From assembly GCA_011524425.1 (NCBI GenBank), contig WTKI01000340.1:1-5467 (forward strand): a DNA stretch of 5,467 nt, given 5' to 3'. The notes beneath the pieces are model-generated. The model was not told where the DNA came from, ran no database searches, and worked only from the letters and a program-made list of their open reading frames with translations. Origin of the DNA: Altererythrobacter sp. GTDB lineage: Bacteria; Pseudomonadota; Alphaproteobacteria; Sphingomonadales; Sphingomonadaceae. A program made the position numbers and the translations under genes. Of the stretch, positions 1 through 4,977 are shown piece after piece (within the stretch, counting starts at the first letter, position 1; each line of letters opens with the position of its first letter).

Positions 1-54
1 TGTCATGTGTCCCATTTCAGCAAAAAACTGCAAGCAAAAGAGGGGTTTGCAGTG

Positions 55-80
55 TTCAGCGCAATGTCACTATTGCTGAA
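55..80. repeat. Imperfect inverted repeat upstream of the Hcp-like gene
   Basis: TTCAGC at 55-60 pairs with GCTGAA at 75-80, and AAT at 63-65 with ATT at 72-74, leaving a GC bulge and a short loop. A further TTCAGCAA at 16-23 is the exact reverse complement of TTGCTGAA at 73-80. The right arm overlaps a weak -35-like word, so an operator is conceivable. The arms are short and chance is a real alternative. Confidence 0.22.
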
Positions 81-101
81 TAGAATGGCTTGCCACAATA
101 T
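73..101 (+). promoter_or_regulatory. Weak sigma70-like promoter candidate for the Hcp-like gene
   Basis: TTGCTG (73-78) is followed after 17 bp by CAATAT (96-101). Each hexamer matches the consensus at only about three positions, but the spacing is ideal and the start codon lies 54 bp beyond the -10 word. A similar pair, TTGCTT and CAATAT with a 16-bp spacer, precedes the acyltransferase gene in this window. This is inference only. Confidence 0.22.
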
Positions 102-154
102 CGCTTTGGTCGCGTGCCATAGAGCAAGGCCAGTGTTTGAGGGGAGTTCATGCG

Positions 155-742
155 ATGGTGTATTGGCGAATTTTAGCAAGCGGCGCAGCGGCGCTGGCTC
201 TGGCAGTCCCGGCCCATGCGGCGGGCTATCTCAAGATCCCGGATATTGATGGCGAATCCCAGCGGCAGGATAACGGCGAAACGCGGCACCGCTACACCGT
301 GGTTGTCACATCCTCGCGGGTTGTGGAAGGCAAGTCGGACGGTAAAGTCGGGCCAGTGCGGTGGATGGCTCCTGAAAGCACGCGCGATGCAGGGAGCGGT
401 ATGGCAACGGGCAAGCGACAGCACGGGGCTTTGACGACGACCAAGGAGGTCGACAAGGCGAGCCCCGATATCATGCGATCCGGCGATGAGGGGACAAGCG
501 CGACGAAGTATAAGCGCTTGACTATGAAGCGGGGGACTATGCTCCCGCCCAAGGGGCTGAAAGGGCCGGGCTCTGTGGCCGTGGCGGCCAAATTGCCGGG
601 ATGCTCTGTGGGAAAACGCTATCCCTATGTGCTGATCGGGGATGAAGGCGGCAAGGAAGCCAAGCTGATGAAAGTGACGGTAGCGCAATGCGCGAGCGAG
701 GAATTTACTCTGAATTATGAGTATATTCGGCGCAAAACCTGA
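155..742 (+). CDS. Exported Hcp-like protein (T6SS tube protein/Hcp family fold with Sec signal peptide)
   Basis: The product has 195 aa. The ATG at 155 is chosen because AGGGGAG (140-146) sits 8 bp upstream; a TTG at 137 is in frame but lies before that ribosome site. Residues 1-22 form a signal peptide: R5, a hydrophobic Ala/Leu stretch and the cleavage motif AHA|AG. The mature part opens with YLKIPDIDGESQ (25-36), which resembles the N-terminal strand of Hcp (YLKIDGIKGES type). HGALTTTKEVDKASPDIM (90-107) matches the family's H..l.itKevDkaSP.l signature. The C-terminus is strand-rich and ends FTLNYEYI, as in Hcp. The mature length of about 173 aa is close to the usual 160 or so. Canonical Hcp is cytoplasmic and enters the T6SS tube without a signal peptide, so an Hcp-fold protein sent to the periplasm or beyond is unusual. 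Cys150 and Cys179 are the only cysteines and could form a disulfide. No T6SS gene is visible nearby. The Hcp assignment comes from motif memory; its function is unknown. Confidence 0.72.
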   Translation: MVYWRILASGAAALALAVPAHAAGYLKIPDIDGESQRQDNGETRHRYTVVVTSSRVVEGKSDGKVGPVRWMAPESTRDAGSGMATGKRQHGALTTTKEVDKASPDIMRSGDEGTSATKYKRLTMKRGTMLPPKGLKGPGSVAVAAKLPGCSVGKRYPYVLIGDEGGKEAKLMKVTVAQCASEEFTLNYEYIRRKT

Positions 743-751
743 GGAATTGCG

Positions 752-1282
752 TTACTCGACCAGTTCCAGCTGAACCCGCGCATGGCCTCGGCTAATCATG
801 CCGATTTCTTCAGCTGCGGCCCGGCTGAGATCGATCACACGACCTTTGACAAAAGGTCCGCGATCGTTGATCCGCACGACCACTTGCTTGCCATTGTATG
901 GCGCTGTGACACGCACGAGACTGCCAAAGGGTAGGGTGCGATGCGCAGCAGTCATGGCATGCATGTCAAACCGCTCTCCATTAGCGGTCAAGCGGCCATG
1001 GAAACGCTTCCCGTAGAAACTGGCCGAACCGCTGCCCAGGTTCTCTATGACGCGGTGACCGCGAGGAGGATCGATCTGAGTGAGGTCTACGGCATGGGCG
1101 GTATCACCCGGCTGATAGAGACGAGGGGCTGTGTCGTAAGGCGCAAAGGCTTCGGAAAAGTCAGTGCCTTCAGCGCTCGGTTGCGCCGGGATGTCTTGTG
1201 CAAGCGCTGAGCCAGCCAATGCAAGGACCGCGAGAGCTACGCCGGATGTGCGGCTTGTGTATGGCAGAAGACCCCTCCTCAT
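752..1282 (-). CDS. rlpA: RlpA-family septal ring lytic transglycosylase-like protein (exported, no SPOR domain)
   Basis: The product has 176 aa. The ATG at 1282-1280 is preferred because GGAGAG (1292-1287) lies just upstream; in-frame ATGs at 1294 and 1354 lack a ribosome site and would bury the signal peptide. Residues 1-28 are a Sec signal peptide (MRRGLLPY, hydrophobic core, ALA|QD). A Pro- and acid-rich linker follows to about residue 80. The double-psi beta-barrel spans about 84-176: [51 protein letters not shown]103, H114 and D140 are spaced 11 and 26 residues apart, as in the catalytic E120/H131/D157 of Pseudomonas aeruginosa RlpA (from memory). RlpA cleaves naked glycan strands at the septum. 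Two features differ from the classical protein: no Cys follows the signal peptide, so it is not a lipoprotein, and no C-terminal SPOR domain is present to bind denuded glycan. Its stop lies 9 bp from that of the convergent Hcp-like gene. Confidence 0.9.
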   Translation of the reverse strand: MRRGLLPYTSRTSGVALAVLALAGSALAQDIPAQPSAEGTDFSEAFAPYDTAPRLYQPGDTAHAVDLTQIDPPRGHRVIENLGSGSASFYGKRFHGRLTANGERFDMHAMTAAHRTLPFGSLVRVTAPYNGKQVVVRINDRGPFVKGRVIDLSRAAAEEIGMISRGHARVQLELVE

Positions 1283-1298
1283 GGAGCTCTCCATAGCT

Positions 1299-1325
1299 AA
1301 GCAAGATGAACGCAAGCAAGATGAA
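1299..1325. repeat. Two direct copies of a 12-bp word in the RlpA-gene leader
   Basis: AAGCAAGATGAA occurs at 1299-1310 and again at 1314-1325, a 15-bp period. It lies immediately upstream of the ribosome site of the RlpA-family gene. It could be a paired protein-binding site or a simple slippage duplication. If the gene began at the upstream ATG (1354), the repeat would encode [10 protein letters not shown], which looks unlike a real N-terminus. Confidence 0.5.
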
Positions 1326-1513
1326 GCATTAGCCAAGCGCGAGCAGCGTTCCACTGGCCGGAAAATGCGCGGAAACTGCGATGAATTGTGTTGTCCTACA
1401 GGCGTTTGCTTAGGCTAAGGGCCAAGGTTTGTTGGCTATTTGAAATCGCAATTTGGAGAAATAAGATCGTGAAAGTGGTCTTTTCCGCCATTTATGCTTG
1501 GTGCATAGCAAAT

Positions 1514-1537
1514 GGGGCCGGCATTGCTGCCGACCCC
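1514..1537 (-). terminator. Strong terminator-like hairpin with GNRA loop
   Basis: Read on the - strand, GGGGTCGGCA pairs with TGCCGGCCCC through ten consecutive pairs, one of them U-G, closing a GCAA tetraloop. The downstream sequence is ATTTGCT, so the U tract is poor. On the + strand the stem has a C-A mismatch and a TTGC loop, so the hairpin reads better leftward. It may end the candidate RNA or act as an attenuator before the RlpA-family gene. Confidence 0.45.
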
Positions 1538-1903
1538 ACTCTCACCAGCGCGTGGTCTTCCTGTCCGTCCGCATCCGAAGATGTTTCCTTTCCTGAAGAG
1601 CTTGGCGCCCGATGTCTTTCCCTCCGACAAGTCGGCGGGTTTTTCACCGGCGCTCGCACCGGCATCCGGTTCCGTCTTCCCACGGTGCTTGCTGTTCCAG
1701 ACCGAAGCCTTTTCCTGCCGCACCCGCTTTCCGGCGGTACCGAGACCGAATTCCCGTATTGGCCTGTGTTCTCAAGCGGTTGAACCTGCGGCCGAAGCCC
1801 CTGATCCCTCCATCGATCACTGACCGGGTTTCCGATCTTTCACAGTGGATCCGCTCGCTCTCTTCTCAAACGATCCCTTCTACTCCGCACAGAAGCGCAT
1901 CGT
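1514..1903 (-). ncRNA. Candidate structured RNA or long structured leader, transcribed leftward
   Basis: Several stems fold in order on the - strand. (a) 1903-1870: ACGAT/ATCGT outer and CTTCT/AGAAG inner stems around a nine-base loop containing GGA. (b) 1851-1815: GAT and CACT pair with AGTG and ATC, enclosing GATCGG-AAAC-CCGGTC, with one U-G pair. (c) Three C(UUCG)G-type loops, at about 1800-1790, 1710-1699 and 1583-1572. (d) CCGA-CTTG-TCGG at about 1634-1623. (e) A 10-bp terminal stem at 1537-1514. The G-U pairs in (b), in one UUCG hairpin and in (e) become C-A mismatches on the + strand, which favours - strand RNA. The 3' end lies about 230 bp upstream of the RlpA-family start, so this could be a free sRNA, the argG 3' UTR or an attenuated leader. 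No known RNA family was recognised, the ends are guesses, and CTTCGG is a common word in GC-rich DNA. Confidence 0.33.
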
Positions 1904-2043
1904 ATCAAGTCTCTCGAACATCACGTGGACAGTCACCACTGTACCGAAAGTTCGAAAAATTCTCCTAAAATTCAGATCGTTAGATCTTTATTTCGTTGGA
2001 GGTTTGCTCCCTTTCGATGATTAGAGACTGCGCCTCAAAGCCC

Positions 2044-2087
2044 CTTTTCGCAAGTCGCTGGCTGGCTATTTTTCCACTTTTCGCAAG
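2044..2087. repeat. Perfect 11-bp direct repeat, 33 bp apart
   Basis: CTTTTCGCAAG occurs at 2044-2054 and 2077-2087. The similarity extends into TCGCT, with one inserted A in the second copy. The 33-bp period is close to three helical turns, which places both copies on the same DNA face. A pair of protein-binding sites is possible. The owner of such sites is not known. Confidence 0.5.
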
Positions 2088-2112
2088 ATCGCTTGTGGAC
2101 GCGAGTGGATAA
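2070..2112. promoter_or_regulatory. Cluster of DnaA-box-like words
   Basis: Compared with TTATCCACA, the reverse complement of 2104-2112 is TTATCCACT (8 of 9), 2070-2078 is TTTTCCACT (7 of 9), and 2094-2099 holds TGTGGA, the complement of TCCACA. The two reverse GTGGA cores (2095 and 2105) are exactly 10 bp apart. An AT-rich stretch containing AGATCTTTATTT lies about 80 bp to the left. A DnaA-regulated site or origin-like element is possible, but no origin-linked gene is present and single boxes arise by chance. Confidence 0.2.
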
Positions 2113-2205
2113 CTCAACCGCTCGCCGCAAAAGCATCAAACAAGGCGGAACGATCGCTGATTCTTGCCGATTGATTAGGTGTCAGCGGCTCAAACTTGGG
2201 ACAGA

Positions 2206-2222
2206 GCGACTCGCCGAGTCGC
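2206..2222 (-). terminator. Candidate argG terminator hairpin
   Basis: GCGACTC (2206-2212) and GAGTCGC (2216-2222) form a perfect 7-bp stem with a 3-base loop. It begins at the base immediately after the argG stop codon. On the - strand it is followed by TCTGTCCC, not a run of T, so termination would be weak or the hairpin may instead protect the mRNA 3' end. Confidence 0.42.
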
Positions 2223-3443
2223 CTATTTTGACCGGTCGCGTTTGGCGAGCAGCTTCAATCGCAGAGCATTCAACTTGATGAAGCCTTCTGCATCATGTTG
2301 GTCATAAGCGCCTGCGTCATCCTCAAACGTCACATGCGCTTCCGAGTAAAGTGAGTGTGGAGACTTGCGGCCGACCAGTATCGCATTGCCCTTATAGAGC
2401 TTCAACCGGACCGTCCCGGTGACTTTCTCTTGGCTATGATCAATTGCTGCCTGCAGCATCTCACGTTCAGGTGCGAACCAGAAGCCGTTATAGATGAGCT
2501 CGGCATATTTGGGCATCAACTCGTCTTTGAGGTGAGCCGCACCCCGATCCAATGTGATTTGCTCTATTCCGCGATGCGCAGCGGCATAGATCGTGCCACC
2601 AGGTGTTTCATACATCCCGCGCGATTTCATGCCGACAAAGCGGTTCTCGACCAGATCTAGGCGGCCTATGCCATGCTTGTTGCCGAGATCGTTCAACGCA
2701 GTGAGCAGTGCTGCAGGGGACATCGCCTGACCATTGAGCGCAACACCATCGCCGCGCTCAAAGTCGATGGTGATGTATTCCGGCTCGTCTGGTGCATCCT
2801 CAGGATTGACCGTGCGCGAATAGACATAGTCCGGCGTCTCTTCCCACGGATCTTCAAGCACTTTGCCTTCGGATGAAGTGTGCAAGAGGTTTGCATCGGT
2901 AGAGAATGGGCTGTCTCCGCGCTTGTCTTTAGGCACCATGATCTGATGGCTTTCCGCCCATTCGATCAATGCAGTGCGGCTGTTCAGGTCCCATTCGCGC
3001 CACGGAGCGATGACGTGAATATCGGGGTCAAGTGCATAGGCGGACAGCTCGAAGCGAACCTGATCATTGCCTTTTCCCGTCGCACCATGGGCAATCGCGT
3101 CAGCGCCTGTCTCATGCGCGATTTCAACCAGACGCTTAGAGATCAGCGGACGGGCAATGGATGTGCCGAGAAGATAGTCGCCTTCATATCGGGCATTGGC
3201 GCGAAACATCGGAAAGACGAAATCGCGGACGAATTCCTCGCGCAGGTCCTCGATGAAGATGTGCTTGTCCGGAATGCCCATCGCACGCGCCTTTTCGCGC
3301 GCAGGCTCAATTTCTTCGCCTTGACCCAAGTCCGCGGTAAAAGTGACGACTTCAAGCCCTCGCTCCACTTCGAGCCATTTGGCGATGACGGAAGTATCAA
3401 GACCGCCGGAATAGGCGAGAACAACGCGTTTGATTTGAGACAT
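2223..3443 (-). CDS. argG: Argininosuccinate synthase
   Basis: The product has 406 aa, the usual family length of about 400. It joins citrulline and aspartate using ATP, giving argininosuccinate, AMP and PPi, the penultimate step of arginine synthesis in the cytoplasm. The start at 3443 follows AGGA (3455-3452) with an 8-bp gap and begins [18 protein letters not shown], the normal N-terminus; the open frame continues upstream to 3500 without a ribosome site. The ATP PP-loop AYSGGLDTS is at residues 10-18, TADLGQGEE at 36-44, the citrulline/aspartate-binding Y86 and LGTSIARP at 92-99, and [14 protein letters not shown] at 119-132. [23 protein letters not shown] follows in the middle, and the C-terminal multimerisation region appears intact. 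No other arg gene is adjacent. It is divergent from the acyltransferase gene across 145 bp. No ArgR-type box was recognised. Confidence 0.98.
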   Translation of the reverse strand: MSQIKRVVLAYSGGLDTSVIAKWLEVERGLEVVTFTADLGQGEEIEPAREKARAMGIPDKHIFIEDLREEFVRDFVFPMFRANARYEGDYLLGTSIARPLISKRLVEIAHETGADAIAHGATGKGNDQVRFELSAYALDPDIHVIAPWREWDLNSRTALIEWAESHQIMVPKDKRGDSPFSTDANLLHTSSEGKVLEDPWEETPDYVYSRTVNPEDAPDEPEYITIDFERGDGVALNGQAMSPAALLTALNDLGNKHGIGRLDLVENRFVGMKSRGMYETPGGTIYAAAHRGIEQITLDRGAAHLKDELMPKYAELIYNGFWFAPEREMLQAAIDHSQEKVTGTVRLKLYKGNAILVGRKSPHSLYSEAHVTFEDDAGAYDQHDAEGFIKLNALRLKLLAKRDRSK

Positions 3444-3529
3444 GAAACTGTTCCTGCAAGAATTGCTGCGCCCGCTAACAGGACTGAGGGAAGGGGGCAA
3501 TGGTTAGCTCTACGCGAGTGCAGAATTGC

Positions 3530-3557
3530 TTGCTTAATGAACAATGGCTTCCAATAT
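3530..3557 (+). promoter_or_regulatory. Sigma70-like promoter candidate for the acyltransferase gene
   Basis: TTGCTT (3530-3535) and CAATAT (3552-3557) are separated by 16 bp. Transcription would begin near 3564, giving a leader of about 25 nt that still contains the GGAGGG ribosome site. If correct, the in-frame ATG at 3544 would not be transcribed, which supports the 3589 start. The match to consensus is modest. Confidence 0.3.
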
Positions 3558-3588
3558 CGTGAAAGTACTGTCGGAGGGTAACACGGCG

Positions 3589-4977
3589 ATGAGCAACACT
3601 GATAGGCAGGTTCAGCCGACCAAGCGCGGGCTTTGGGCGAGCGCACAGGAAATGGCGCAAATGGCACCGCCGGAGCGCAATCGCTGGGTCGATTTCTTAC
3701 GCGCCTTGTCGATTCTTGCGGTCGTTTTCGGCCATTGGCTTGTGGCAGCGCCATATATCGATGCCAGCGGAGACGTGCAGGGCGGCCATTTGCTCGGATT
3801 AGAGCCTTGGTCGCAATGGCTGACCTGGGGCTTTCAAGTCATGCCTATCTTCTTTCTGGTCGGCGGTTATTCAAACGGAGTGAGTTGGCAAGCGCAGTTG
3901 CGCAAAGCAGAAGCAGGGCAGGAGGGGCTTTACCGTGACTGGTTCGCGAGCCGAGTGCAGCGATTGATCAGCCCGGTTTTCCCGGTGCTGCTGCTTTGGG
4001 CGGGGCTCGCCTTTGCGATGACAATGGCTGGGATGGACCGAGACAATGTGAAGATGGCGACCCAGTTGGCCTTGGTCCCCGTATGGTTTCTTGCGGTCTA
4101 TTTGCTGGTGACCGCTTTGACACCACTGACCTTGAAGGTGTGGAAACGGTTTGGTTGGAAGAGCTTCATGGGTTTAGTCGTTTGTGCCTGGGCGATTGAC
4201 TACCTCACCTTGATTCAAAGCGTACCCTATTTGAATTTTGCCAATTTCCTCTTCGTTTGGTGCGGGATTCACCAGTTGGGTTATGCATGGCAGGAAGGGC
4301 GGATCACTTTCAGTGTCGCGCTGGAATTGTTTGCCATCGGCTTGGCGGCGCTCGTTTTCCTGACGGTCTATGGGCCTTACCCGATCGCTATGATTGGTGT
4401 GCCGGGTGCGGAGATCACCAACTCCATGCCACCCACTATTGCTTTGTTGGCCTTGGGCGTCACGCAAACGGGATTGGTCCTGATACTGGAGCCTTGGGGC
4501 CGGAAGCTGCTCGACAATCTCAGCCTTTGGACAGCCACTGTGCTGATGAACGGCATGATCATGACGGTTTATCTTTGGCATTTGACCGCATTCGTGCTCG
4601 TGATGGTGCTGGCATGGCTTGCGGGTGGAATTGGGTTGGAGATCTTTCCGGGCACGGCTGAGTGGTGGTGGACACGGCCTGTATGGATTGCGCTCTATCT
4701 CATTGCGCTGGCGCCAATGATTGCGATCTTCGCCCGGGCTGAGCGAGTGTTCGGCCCGATCAGGGGCGGTCGCACGGTCCCGAAACTACGCGTTGTGCTT
4801 GGCGTGTTGGCCATCTGCGTTGGCCTTGCGATGACCGCTGCGATTAGCATTGCAAGTCCTGAGGGGCTGACCGGAGTACGGTTGTGGGTTGTAGCTCTTC
4901 CCTTTGCAGGAGCCGCCCTGATGGGTTTTGGGCCCGTCTACAGGTGGTTCGCGCGTTCGCCTGCGCAAGCAACCTAG
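3589..4977 (+). CDS. Acyltransferase 3 family integral membrane protein (OafA/YrhL-like)
   Basis: The product has 462 aa. The ATG at 3589 is chosen over the in-frame ATG at 3544 because GGAGGG (3573-3578) precedes only the former. A soluble N-terminus of about 30 aa leads to R32..D35.LR38, then ALSILAVVFGH49W, the conserved Arg and active-site-type His of acyltransferase 3 proteins. FFLVGGYSNGVSW lies at 88-100, and YLWH (328-331) is the usual motif near the end of the domain. About twelve hydrophobic segments are visible, near 37-54, 78-98, 130-147, 160-178, 192-209, 217-233, 243-262, 283-300, 316-345, 364-382, 401-422 and 431-450; the last two exceed the ten-helix core. Such enzymes move acyl groups from a cytoplasmic donor to sugars, lipids or polymers across the inner membrane. 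The acceptor cannot be read here. The convergent neighbour is a fatty-acyl phospholipid modifying enzyme, but opposite strands argue against an operon. The FFLVGGYSN style recalls actinobacterial members (from memory). Confidence 0.88.
   Translation: MSNTDRQVQPTKRGLWASAQEMAQMAPPERNRWVDFLRALSILAVVFGHWLVAAPYIDASGDVQGGHLLGLEPWSQWLTWGFQVMPIFFLVGGYSNGVSWQAQLRKAEAGQEGLYRDWFASRVQRLISPVFPVLLLWAGLAFAMTMAGMDRDNVKMATQLALVPVWFLAVYLLVTALTPLTLKVWKRFGWKSFMGLVVCAWAIDYLTLIQSVPYLNFANFLFVWCGIHQLGYAWQEGRITFSVALELFAIGLAALVFLTVYGPYPIAMIGVPGAEITNSMPPTIALLALGVTQTGLVLILEPWGRKLLDNLSLWTATVLMNGMIMTVYLWHLTAFVLVMVLAWLAGGIGLEIFPGTAEWWWTRPVWIALYLIALAPMIAIFARAERVFGPIRGGRTVPKLRVVLGVLAICVGLAMTAAISIASPEGLTGVRLWVVALPFAGAALMGFGPVYRWFARSPAQAT

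Larger units (their letters stand above)
1283..2222. other. Long intergenic region between the RlpA-family gene and argG
   Basis: About 940 bp hold no convincing protein gene. Open frames exist on both strands, but none combines a good start, coding-like base use and a recognisable product. The region has three parts: the 5' leader of the RlpA-family gene (about 1283-1430), a hairpin-rich segment that reads as a purine-rich - strand (about 1505-1910), and a more AT-rich part (about 1945-2222) with an 11-bp direct repeat, DnaA-box-like words and the argG downstream hairpin. No tRNA, tmRNA, RNase P or SRP RNA signature was recognised. Confidence 0.7.

Noticed and set aside
137..154. TTG start that would extend the Hcp-like protein by six residues
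   Set aside because: The ribosome site AGGGGAG lies at 140-146, downstream of that TTG and correctly placed for the ATG at 155.
173..688. Long - strand open frame antisense to the Hcp-like gene
   Set aside because: It has no ribosome site or recognisable family, while the + frame has a ribosome site, signal peptide and family motifs.
1409..1436. Small hairpins CTTAG/CTAAG and GCCAA/TTGGC left of the candidate RNA
   Set aside because: Five-base arms at this spacing are expected by chance and neither has a T tract of useful length.
1560..1680. Resemblance to a cobalamin-riboswitch-like GGTGAAAAACC segment on the - strand
   Set aside because: The conserved B12-box and GCCACTG elements are missing and the gene downstream is unrelated to cobalamin.
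1436..1723. A - strand open frame of 95 aa starting with GTG at 1723
   Set aside because: No ribosome site, no recognisable product, rare-looking Arg and Gly codons, and it reads straight through the strong hairpin at 1514-1537.
1469..1783. A + strand reading frame with GTG at 1469, a GGAG site 10 bp upstream and a hydrophobic N-terminus, 104 aa
   Set aside because: The strand is strongly pyrimidine-rich, codon use is not gene-like and no family was recognised. It is better explained as the antisense of the hairpin-rich leftward segment. A conserved homologue would reverse this.
3544..3588. Upstream ATG extending the acyltransferase by 15 residues
   Set aside because: No ribosome site precedes it and it overlaps the spacer of the candidate promoter; GGAGGG at 3573 supports the ATG at 3589.
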